Part shown: positions 20,201 to 30,300 of the stretch, piece after piece | Position numbering within the stretch: position 1 is the first letter of the stretch | Layout of the letters: the number at the start of each line of letters is the position of its first letter | Assembly (NCBI RefSeq): GCF_965363235.1 | Contig: NC_134843.1 | Coordinates: 5,332,001 to 5,396,000 of the forward strand | Length of the DNA: 64,000 nucleotides | Source of the DNA: Mytilus galloprovincialis | Lineage: Eukaryota > Mollusca > Bivalvia > Mytilida > Mytilidae | Direction: 5' to 3' | Notes under the pieces: generated by a model | What the model was told of the DNA's origin: nothing | The model's input: only the letters and a program-made list of their open reading frames with translations | The model's database searches: none | Program-made: the position numbers and the translations under genes

Positions 20201-23200
20201 ATAGAATTATTGTCATAACTCAAGATCAAAGAGATATTACTATCAATTTAAAAAAAAAGGCTCTCTACTAAGAGTTACACTATAAGAAAGCTTTATATCT
20301 AACAATCAAATTTAAAGCTTGCTAAATTACATTTAATAAATAAAAATCATATCTTCAATAAATTTATATATAACTCAGCTGATCAGTAAACTTCTTTCTA
20401 AATTTTTAGGAAAGCAATGCCTCATAATCTTCTTGAGATGAAATTTCTAATGGTAATACAAAAGCCATCTTGATTTTATAAAACAGTATTTCATAATTCC
20501 TTGAAGGGGCAGATCCAGTCATTATTTTAAAGGGGGAGGGGGTTCCAACTACCAGTATATGTCCCAATTTAAATGCATTGATTGTCCAAAATAATAGGGG
20601 TTCTAACCCCTGGAACCCTCCCCCTGAATCTGACACTGCCTTGTACATTAAAACACTTCAGAAATTCTTTTTTTCTAAATTTTTGAACAGTTCAGCAATA
20701 TAAATATTATTACCACTTAACTATAAAAAGTAAAATCACAAAAATACTGAACTCAGAGGAAAATCAATTCGGAAAGTCCATAATCACATGGCAAAATCAA
20801 ATAACAAAACACATCAAAAACGAATGGACAAGAACTGTCATATTCCTGACTAGGTACAGGCATTTTCAAACGTAGAAAATGGTGGATTGAACCTGGTTTT
20901 ATAGCTAGCTAAACCTCTCACTTGTATGAAAGTCGTATCACATTCCATTATATTGTCACCGATAGAATTTTAGTCAATCTAATGGACAATTCTTTAGTGG
21001 AACATGAAGATGAGCCAGCAATATACCGTTGTTTGTACGGAATTTTATGAAGCTTTGGTATCCAATACAAACAAGGTAAGTCCTCCGATTTAGTGTTCAA
21101 TGTAATGTTTATTGAAACCATGAAGGACTTATGATTTGATAAAATCTCATCCTTGTCAAATGATATGTCTTTGTATGTGGGATTACCTGAGTGCTCCTTT
21201 ATACCCAATTCTTTTACAAGACATTCGTAGTAATACGATTTACATACAAAGACAATATTATTTGAAGCTTTGTCCGCAGGAACAACAACATACTTATCAT
21301 GAAGAGATGATAGACATTTCATGGCCTCTTTGTCTCTGAAAATGGACTTTGGTCGGACTATTTTACCTTTTGGAATCTGAGGAAATATATCAGCACCATT
21401 CCATACATTGCCTGTAGACTGTAACTGTTCAGATGATCTGGTATATAACAATAGATACTGCTTATAAAACATAGGTCTTCACAATTTATTATTATCAATA
21501 GTTATAGGTCAAACTGGGTTTTTTTTATAAAATTATCTTTATGTATTGTCACATACAGTCATATTTTGCTAGCTTGAAATATATGTGTCAAAAAATAATA
21601 ATTATAATAATGTTGATAAAATCTGCTAGCTTTAATTAACAAATGCAATATATTAAGAAAAAGACGCTTTAATTAAGAAATGCAATATATTTTAAGAAAA
21701 ACACAGAGTCTAAAAAAAAACACAGCATTACCCGGACTTTTTTTTTAAATATGAAAATTTCCCACTTTACAGTAAAGAATTTTGTAAAGATATTGAACAT
21801 CACAGTTCAATTTGTTGACATGAAACTTTCAAACTATGTGTATCAACAGGAAGCTCTAAAATAATCAAATGTCTTAAGTAAGAGTTTTACTTACCCACAT
21901 CCATACTGCTTGACAGCTTTAGCTAAATCTGTAATACCCTGTATCACATCAACCACAGCATTCTGTGTAGACTTCCTTAATCTAAGACCTATCAAAAGCA
22001 AAACACTGAACTTATTTTAGTAACAAGAATGTGTACACAGATGGCCCAATCGCACTATCATTTTCTATGTTCATTGGACAATGAAATTGGGGTCAGAACT
22101 CAAATTTGGCATTAAAATTAAAAAGGTCATATCATGAGGAACATATAAACTAAGTTTCAAGTTGATTGGACTTCAACTTCATCAAAAACTACCTCGACCA
22201 AAAACTTTAACCTAAAGCAGGAGACACCAAATGAACGCACAGACGAACGGATGGATGAACAAACGGAGGCACAGACCAGAAAACATAATGTCCCTTTACT
22301 ATCGTAGGTGGGGCATAAAAATCACTTCCGTCATTATATTAAGTCAAATAGGTTTAGTTATAAAGCTTATGCACGTGTTGGAAGAGTGTCATTCTTAATA
22401 AATTTTATGTGCATGGATTAGCTTTAAGTGTAAATGAACTTCTATGTGAGCCAAGGCTCTATGTTGAAGACCATACTTTGACCTATAATGGTTTTTATTT
22501 TACACATTGTTACTTCGATGGAGAGTTGTCTCATTGACACTCATATAAATTCTTCTTATATCTAATTATTTTCCTACTGTCAGGGGAAGGGAGCAGCACC
22601 CTTTATTTACTTCACCCAAAGATACTGAAATAGAAAGCTCCATTTGTTATTGTTTTTTTCTTCAAAATGATTTGTATCTGTAGAGAACATAGTTTAGTTT
22701 TCAATCTAAATTAATTACTAGATTTTCATCAGCTCCAATTTCATCCTACCTTGAGATTTAGGTAAACAGTAATATAATGACACTAAAGCTAAAGTTGTTT
22801 TCTCCACTCCTGTTATTAATGATTCACACTCCTGCAAACAAAACTTTCAATTTTCAAATTTGTTAAATATCTTTTTAAATTAATGTCTATCATACCAAAT
22901 CCATCACAGTCAACAAATAAAGTATCTTTAATTAATTAATGTGTATCATACAGTTTTGTCATCTGAAACACATCTCATTCAACAAAACAATCATTTCTAG
23001 TGTTATAAAAAAAATAAACAATCATCCAGCCTATTACAGCAGAGCAACCGCATGGAAAACTTTGGTAGCCTATCTTTGAGTGTATAAGTATATATATATC
23101 TACTGTTTTGACAAGACGATAAATATCTGTTACTACTGTTCCTTGTCATGATCATGTGTGTTACTTAAAATGAGTTTTAAAATTGAATGTAAAAATCGAA

Positions 23201-26200
23201 TTATCTCCCTTGAAAGATGATAAATCATGCTTAAATGTTAAATTATTCCTTCTATAATGTATATAGCATTTATCCACTTAAAACTTAATTTAGAAAAAGG
23301 TTTAAATAACATTGGTGTTAAATTTGTCCTATTTGTCAATTTGTGATCAGAATAAAATTGACAATATTCAAAATTTACCTTGTGCAATGTATATTGTGAA
23401 CAAGCATACAAGTCGTGCCATTATGATCTCTAACTGTAGTTTAGGCTAACAAAATTAGAATGCAATGAAACAAAAAACAGAACAGCAACAATGAATTAAA
23501 GATTTTTGTAATGATGATAGCTTTATACCTTGGTTATGATATAACTGATTGAAGGCAAGCGAAAACAATCAATACAACTTCATATATCTATACACTTACC
23601 TGAGAAGAAGGCAATGGAGGGGAAGAAAAAGTCAGGGATAATTTTGTAGCTTCATGTGCTATAGCTTTAAATACCAATCCTAAAATAACCAAGATATTAT
23701 TAAATAAATTTATTAGGCAACATCCACATATTTTACATGCCACAAGACATAGGTATACATGTAGGTATAATTCATTCAAAACACAAGAACAGATATGTCA
23801 TAATTTTAAAACCTTTGACTAAATTTCTCCTGTTAATTTAGAAATTATTACAAAAATCTAAGGCTCCATCCCAAGGACCTTAATCATGGGGATTTGGCTA
23901 CTTTTTGTTGGTCTCTTTTGGTGACCACTCCACAAGTATTTACACCTTCTTTGTATTCAAATTTTTTGGTTTGAAAATTTATCGAAAATGGCCTTAGTGC
24001 TACACAAAAAAGATGTTTTATTTAGTTATTGCCCTTGTACCTTGGATAGATAAAATATACATGTGCAAACATGGCAAAGTAAGGAACATTGGAACTCTGT
24101 TCTTTTATTGAATAGAACTCATGGTATTTAAGCATTAGACTAGTGTATTATGGACTCAAGACAAACAAAAGAGAAACGGCAAAGAGGCGTAAATTTGGCC
24201 ACAAAATTTAACTCAAAAACTAATATTTTCCATCTAAACTGTACAGATTTATATAGACGAAAAAAAATTATGAATGTTATTGTTCTTGTCTTGATTCCCC
24301 AATTTGTTTATAATTTAAGCCATACCTTCTCAAAGTGCAGTGATTTTGTAACCTTCATCTTATTAAATGTATTACAAAAATAAGACATGGTATGATTGCC
24401 AGTCAGACATCTATTAAACAAAGTCAAAATAACATGAATAAAAGCAACTAAAGGTCTCTGTACTATAAATATGGCCATCAACAATGACTTAAATAGAACT
24501 TGCTTGAAGTATTTGATTTTTCTTAGTGTTGAAACTAGTCATTTTCATAAAATTAAGTAGCAATTTTTTTGTTCCTCTTTTTAATATCAAGATTTTAAAT
24601 ATGTCCTGTATACCAGACCTCTCCCAGGACATGTTTTTAACTGTGCAATAACTCACCTAATCTGTTCCAGAAATCTTCTGCATTAAACTCAATTCCATCA
24701 GTTTTTTTAGTTTCTCCTCCTGTAAAATATAAATGACATGTACGGTAAGTTTTGGTTCACGATGATAATATGTACTCTTTCTTTATGATGATTAAAAGTC
24801 TTTTAAGATTTAATGATTTGGCGAATCACATTAAATTTTGTTCAAAAATAATGGTAATGACAATTATTTGAGACCTCTGACTAATCATGATAAGGATATT
24901 TAGACAAATCACATTTAAATTTTAAAGGGGCACTAGCTGTCAAATTCATGTTAACTGTTTTGACACAAATTCTCATATTTTATTCATAACAATGTAAAAC
25001 ATTTATTCCAAACTATCAAAAATCTAAAATAAACAATTTACAGGGCACAGGCTAAATGATATGTAGCTTCATTTCATGTGTATTTTAATCTAGAGGCCAT
25101 CTAATTAACTATTGAGTTGACCTCCGATGAAGCGATGTAAATGTTCCAGACCATATGAGTATTTGTACTGTACGCATACAGTCCGGACCGTATGGGTATA
25201 CTCGTACTGTCAGACCATATGTGTACGGTCGAACCATATGGGTATACTTATACGGTATATATAGGATGAACTAGACAATATATGTATTTGAACAATATGG
25301 GTTAATTTAAGATAAACATTTATCAAAATCTTTTATTGAATTTACAAATTTGTTTTCTTGCAATTAGATGAATAACATGAAATATGTCATCAACCCTACA
25401 CACTAATCTGGAAAAATACTACAATGTATTAACAACTGGTATTATTAGAGTAACAAAGCTACTGTATTCATTCTTTGCATTAATTTTCGACAGGTTTTAA
25501 TTATATTTTCAACAGATTTTTTTTTATAGATTTTGTCTAGTATCTTTGACAGTTTTTTGTAGAAAAGTTCCTAAATATTGTTAAATCTTTTCCTTCAACA
25601 CTCATATATAACTTCAATTTCAGTGAGCAAAATTAAATATCATGTGTTACTGACATGATAAATACAAGAGCTATAAACAGATGAACAGATTGAATTAACT
25701 TGACCTTTTTAAATAGTTAAATTATTAAGTTTTGAATTCATTAACATTTAAACTTTTAAGATTAATTACAGATTTCTTTTTGTTGATTAGTAATATACAA
25801 TTCTATCTAATAAACATGACATCTTAAATAAGCCAGACCGTACACGTACGGTCCGACTGTATGAGTATTTTGAAAAAGTATGTGTACGGTCCAAATACTC
25901 ATATGGTCTGGAACATAAACATAATTATAGATATAAATAGAAAAGGGAACTTGTGCAATTGGATATTTATAGGTCTGTTTGATTTTATATTTTAGGTTAA
26001 AAATATATACTTGCAAGTGAATAGTTCATTATCAATGTTTCTTTAATAGCTTAATTTGATAAGATTGAACCATTTTGGTTGCTAAAAGTAAAATTATTAT
26101 TTCACAATTTCACTTTCATAAATGATTGAACAAATAAAATTAAATTTTAGATCTTTTTATATCTCTTAGCTAGTGCCTAACCAATTTGATGCTGACCATT

Positions 26201-27185
26201 TGATGCCTGATGGTAAACATGGTAAAGGGCTTTTCTACCCTAATTGAAGAGTTGTATACAGTGACAGTGTAGTCTTCATACAAAGTTAAAAAAAAAATTG
26301 TCTTCTTTACAGATTAAAGTCTTTAAGATGATGAGATTTCATTATGGCAGAGGGTGGAGAATTCATCTTCGCTAGCCAAGGGTTACGATCCACTTCCCTC
26401 CTCTCTGATAAGTGGATCTTAACCCTTGGCCCGGGAAGATGGGAGAGATAGACTAAGCATTAAATTATTGAATGTAAATGCATCATAATCATATTTAAAA
26501 GGTGCCTTTTTTAAACAAGTCTATGTTTGTGTGCGCTTTCTTGTCCTGCATTTTCCCAGTCATAAATATACATATATCACAATATACAGAGCTTACATAT
26601 AAAATTTTCACAACAGACACCAGCATGTATGTACTTCAAGATTCCGCCTGTTTAGACGCACCCCTTGGTCGACTGCAAGGGTACAGTGGATCCATATACA
26701 CTCCCTAAAAATTAATGGAGATGTGTCCTTTCCAATATTATCCCACCACCAGAACAATCCCCAACCAACACCGCCCAAGGGAGCGTGTTGGACACTAGGA
26801 AGTCTGTTATTATGATGGAGGAAGCCGAAGTACTCGGAGAGAACCACCGGGCTTCTTGTCGTGAACAGACAACCCGAAGAGATTTCAGAAGATTGATCTA
26901 CGAGAAAAGCTCTACTGTACTGTGATAGTCGACTTTGGTATATTTTTACCCCCTTATTGATAGGATTTCAAACTCCTCAGTCCTGTGAACCCACATGGTC
27001 ATCATGAAAATTGACAAAAACTGAAAAAGTGTCAAGTGTGCTAGACAATTGTCCTTATTTTGTTTCTCCTTTTATCTGGTATCTATCTACTGGTAAGTGG
27101 TCATGTTACCTTTCACTTGATCTATTGCTATAGCTAAATTTGCTGTTAAATTGTGGAGTAGTTCAACATATAAGTTTTCTGCCAT
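17295..27185 (-). CDS. CCNDBP1: Cyclin-D1-binding protein 1 (GCIP/DIP1), 10 coding exons, 336 aa
   Basis: Coding exons are 27110-27185, 24657-24719, 23600-23679, 22750-22831, 21895-21988, 21367-21437, 20099-20175, 18692-19003, 18285-18331 and 17295-17403. They total 1011 bp and all joins are GT-AG and in frame. Signatures of the human protein are kept in order: FNAEDFWNRL, EATKLSLTFSSPPLPSSQ, LPKSQG, FPQIPKDN, the acidic linker DDLDELLGEDVGSDNEN, LLGPCLGLLKASKSLLKK and SPAVDELASSLYPP. A helical tail ends the protein. The family binds cyclin D1 and GRAP2 and is described as a helix-loop-helix-type inhibitor of CDK4/RB signalling and transcription. Human CCNDBP1 has 360 aa, so this copy looks complete. 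It is divergent from PDCD5. Intron 6 carries a Penelope-like fragment that stays open in frame with exon 6. Confidence 0.93.
17535..17665 (+). repeat. TTTCATGGATATTTGATTTC repeat in CCNDBP1 intron or downstream DNA
   Basis: GGGATTCATTTATTTTCTTG, CAATTTTCATGGATTGATTA and CATGGATATTTGATTTCATG form a quasi-tandem pattern. A diverged relative is at about 19818-19890 (CAATTTTCGTGGATTTCATT). The overlapping short ORFs are judged accidental. Confidence 0.4.
19090..19320. repeat. Possible dispersed repeat with GAGAGAACCACAG
   Basis: CCAGAGAGAACCACAGACCA and AGTCGATTAGGATTGATGTT look non-random and share GAGAGAACCAC with the segment at 26840-26860. It lies in CCNDBP1 intron 7, in the 19004-20098 gap. 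Family not identified. Confidence 0.3.
20503..20640. mobile_element. GGATCC-ended MITE, copy 2
   Basis: The left end GGGGCAGATCCAGTCATT and right end CCTGAATCTGACACTGCC are inverted relatives. G-rich (AAAGGGGGAGGGGG) and C-rich (CCCTCCCCC) subterminal tracts match copies 1, 3 and 4. It lies in CCNDBP1 intron 6. Confidence 0.6.
20690..20945 (-). mobile_element. Retroelement 3' tail repeat adjoining the reverse-transcriptase relic
   Basis: On the minus strand: AGGTTTAGCTAGCTATAAAA, CCTGTACCTAGTCAGGAATA, CTTTCCGAATTGATTTTCC. Degenerate relatives are at 7180-7300 (plus), 13610-13700 (minus) and 62325-62440 (minus). Its position directly 3' of the reverse-transcriptase fragment in the same orientation suggests one element with an internal deletion. 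Confidence 0.55.
20948..21340 (-). mobile_element. Penelope-like reverse-transcriptase fragment
   Basis: The open frame contains DKYVVVPADKASNNIVFVCK (motif 1 region, VPADK), YWIPKLHKIPYKQRYIAG (the PKLHK...R-I-G motif) and SCSTKELSIRLTKILS, all typical of Penelope-like reverse transcriptases. Only the N-terminal part of the enzyme is present; the palm motifs with the catalytic aspartates are missing. The piece sits in CCNDBP1 intron 6, in the same orientation as the gene, starting within about 30-50 bp of the splice donor of exon 6. The assignment is from remembered family motifs. Confidence 0.75.
22015..22320 (+). repeat. Dispersed repeat ending in GTGGGGCATAAAA
   Basis: CAATCGCACTATCATTTTCT, AAATTGGGGTCAGAACTCAA, AAGTTTCAAGTTGATTGGAC, CATCAAAAACTACCTCGACC, CGGATGGATGAACAAACGGA and TAGGTGGGGCATAAAAA in order. 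I remember this as a widespread mussel repeat. It lies in CCNDBP1 intron 4. Confidence 0.6.
22435..22560 (+). repeat. Dispersed repeat fragment
   Basis: GTGAGCCAAGGCTCTATGTT, ACTTTGACCTATAATGG and GGAGAGTTGTCTCATTGACA followed by TCTTCTTATAT. The last block resembles the ends at about 48660-48690 and 48820-48860. Confidence 0.5.
25135..25922. mobile_element. Palindrome-ended DNA element, copy A (about 790 bp)
   Basis: The ends ATGTAAATGTTCCAGACCAT and, inverted, ATGTTTATGTTCCAGACCAT continue as CATATGAGTATTTG. Inside each end lie clusters of short dyads such as GACCGTACACGTACGGTC. The interior is AT-rich with no coding potential seen. It sits in CCNDBP1 intron 1. A relative with the same design is at 44113-45280. 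No convincing target duplication was seen. Confidence 0.75.
26365..26442. repeat. Foldback element ATCTTCGCTAGCC, copy 2
   Basis: The left arm CATCTTCGCTAGCCAAGGGT continues to TACGATCCAC. The right arm GTGGATCTTAACCCTTGG ends with GGGAAGATG. The arms pair with a few mismatches around a C-rich loop. It is the same family as 9924-9991. Confidence 0.7.
26610..26890. repeat. GC-richer unidentified segment in CCNDBP1 intron 1
   Basis: The composition is clearly less AT-rich than the surroundings. CCCTTGGTCGACTGCAAGGG is near-palindromic. CCAACACCGCCCAAGGGAGC and GAGAGAACCACCGGGCTTCT follow. It has open frames on both strands but no recognised protein. It may be a dispersed repeat. Confidence 0.35.
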
Positions 27186-27360
27186 TTCCGTGTTTGGTTT
27201 AGAAATTATTTACACAATATTTTCGGATTTTCGGGGTGAATCTGTGTTCTTTACGAACAATCTAGAGAATAAAAATTCCGTTGTCATTCTCAGATTCTGA
27301 ATCAAACACATTTTTCTCACCTTATAAGATCTTATAAATTTGTTTAAAGAACATTACGAA
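27186..27360. promoter_or_regulatory. Divergent promoter interval between CCNDBP1 and PDCD5
   Basis: Only 175 bp separate the two start codons on opposite strands. No TATA box or ETS site is obvious. On the minus strand a good splice acceptor (TTTTTATTCTCTAG, junction at 27261/27262) suggests that CCNDBP1 has a 5' non-coding intron here and that part of this interval is its 5' UTR. The PDCD5 promoter must then lie within that intron. Confidence 0.5.
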
Positions 27361-30300
27361 ATGGCTGATGATGAATTGGATGCCATAAGGGCCAGAAGAA
27401 TGGCAGAACTTCAAGGGGTAATCACAATGAATGAACTATGAATTTATGATTCTGACAAACGTGTTATGGCTTATGTCGTATGATATCCAGGTGTAATGAT
27501 AAGTCGTTATCCTAGGGCTATTTTTTTCTTATTTTTTCTGTACACTTAGCTTTCATTTTTTATTACCATGCATTGTCAAGCTTGGTAACTCATAATTATT
27601 TGTCAGTAACTAAATGTACGATGCTGTCCCATACTGAACCTTCTGACCTTGTTTGTTTACATTTAAATTTCAATGGCGTCAAAATCACGTGATGTCAATT
27701 CGTTCTACCCAATCAAATTGCTCTACTGTCAATTAGGGGGTTTTTCAGTCTACGGCAATTGCGTTATTTCTTTGTGGGATATTGCTTCAAAATAGTTTGC
27801 AATAATTTTGGGTTTTATTCAACAGGAAAACTCTTTTTTTGCCATCCCTTTTGACATCAATGGAATTCTGTATGAATATTTATCTACAGTCATGATGGTC
27901 AGAATATCGATCTTTTTATAATGAATAAAAAGAAAATTCTATGAAAAATAAATGTAAATTATTTTTCATTAACCTACTCTATATTCCTGTACAAAATTAT
28001 GGCATGGGCATCGTTTTTTCAATTAGTTTTCCTTTCATTTTGGTTAGGCTTTTTTCGCGGGAAAATCGCGAAAGACGTAAGGAGCATGTCATTTTAAAAT
28101 TCCTAAAAATACGATTTGCTTGACCTGTATTGCCTGCCACAAGATTGATGACGCTGAATGGAATGTACACAAAGCAATGGAGGCCGGAAGTGGGATTTTG
28201 TGAAGTTCTAGAATGTTTTTAGACATTCGGAAGTCGGGATTGAAACGAGCATTAGAAATTTGGCATTTTTTAGCAATAATTGAAAACAACAATGAAAACT
28301 TACCTTCAGAAATGTTGTTTTATTCAAAAGTGCAGAAAAAACGTATTCTACATTGTTTTTCTACGCCGGAAGTAGCGTAGTGACGTCAATGCGGAGTTTC
28401 CCCGTGTGTTAAGTTCAAACACAAATACCTAACGAACTGACAAGATGAACGATTTTAGACTACGGTAGGATATATGTAATTTAATTTTTCTAGTCACTTC
28501 GGCACCTGGTTAAATCGGACTCTGGTCAAATCGTACCCGGTATAGTCGATTCGGCTGCTTGTCAAATCGGGTCATAGTTAATTCAGCACCCTAGACAGTT
28601 ATTTCTCTACACTACTTCAGGAGCAAGTTAAAAATTTCTGCACCCTTCATTATGTAGATAGTTATTTCAGTACACTACTTCACTAGCTGCAGAACCGTAG
28701 CTCTTACATGTAGGTCCTTATATTATTGTTTGCAAATAGTAAAAAAAAAAAACATAAGATATACACCTTATCGCTATTTGTCCGTTATTACTGGACATTA
28801 CACAGGTTTCCGTAAGCTTTTGATGTCATGATAATACAAGATGTCTGACACCACAATGAAAAAGTGATTGTTGTATGACGCCAATTGTTCAAGCAGGACA
28901 GATTCTCATTAAATTCTACCTTTGTATGGGCCATTTGTGTGTCTTTCAGTAAATTCATATGTCCCCAAATGGGTTTCAATTCTCAAACATTGTCAAACTC
29001 AAGTTTGCCAAAAGTGACTCAACCAAATGTTATGAAAATAGCCATATTGTATGCAAGTTGACTTGTATGCATTCTTTATTTTGTTTAAAGCTTGAAGCTT
29101 ATATAAACACAATGTAGAAAACATGTCAGTCAACTGGCATATATATATTTTAGCTCCATAAAAATCTCTGATGATTTACATTGTGTAGGTGTTAGATATT
29201 CTTAAAAGGATAGGGTACAATGTACATCAAATCCAAGAAATGACCTGCAAAAATAACAAAACCCCAAAACACTATGCAATGGACCTAAAAGCATGTGTTC
29301 ATTATTAATGTAAAAAAGTGGTGTAATTGATAATAAAAGCTATTATTTCGAATGTTTATATTTCCTGTATGCAAGTTCCTTGTGTAACAAAATTTTGGGT
29401 GGCAAAACATTACAATGCATTTTAAATTAGACAGGAAAAAGTCACTAGACAACAAAATAAGTGTTAACATGGCTCCATTCTCAATTTTATTAAAAGTAGA
29501 AAGTTCTGTTTGTTATTCAGATTTAAAAAAAAGTTTATATTGATTGTATAATCCTTTTGATTTAGTTTTACTTTTTTATGTCTATTAAAAGTACTGTACA
29601 ATATTCAAAACATTTTTTAGGGAGGAGGAGGACAGAATATGCCAAGTCCAGAGGAGCAAGCTGAAAGACAAAGACAGATGAGTGATATGAAAAATGGCAT
29701 CCTCAGCCAAGTACTGGATCAGTCTGCTAGAGCTAGATGTAAACTTTGTTTTATCATTTGAGCTTACTTGTTCCAATAAGGCCCACTTGTGAAGGCACCT
29801 GTTGTTGTACCTTAACTTAAGATAATATTTTCTCCTCTAAAGCTACCGCCATTTAGAACAAAAGTCATAGGGTACATGTGAAAAATGTAGATATGGTATG
29901 ATTGCCAATGAGACAACTCTCTACAAGAGACCAAAATGACACAGAAATTAACAACAATGCATGGACTAATAAAACATTAGAATACATGCAACCTAAAAAT
30001 TATTGTGTAGTCTTTCAAGATTTGTTTAAATTAAAGTGACAGTTACAGGTCAAAGTATATTTTTTAGTTATTGCTTCAATGTCCTAATTTGTTCAGGTGG
30101 AAACTTTATAATTAAACATTTATTGAAGTGTTTGATTTTAAAAATTAGAAGATGTTGTACACAAAATGTATGATTGCTAATGAGACAATTATCCACCAGA
30201 GATCAAGTGATAATCAGATATATAAGTTAACAACTATAGGTGACTTTTAACTTTGGATATTTATAATGTACATGTATTCATCTTTCATTAAATCTGTCAT

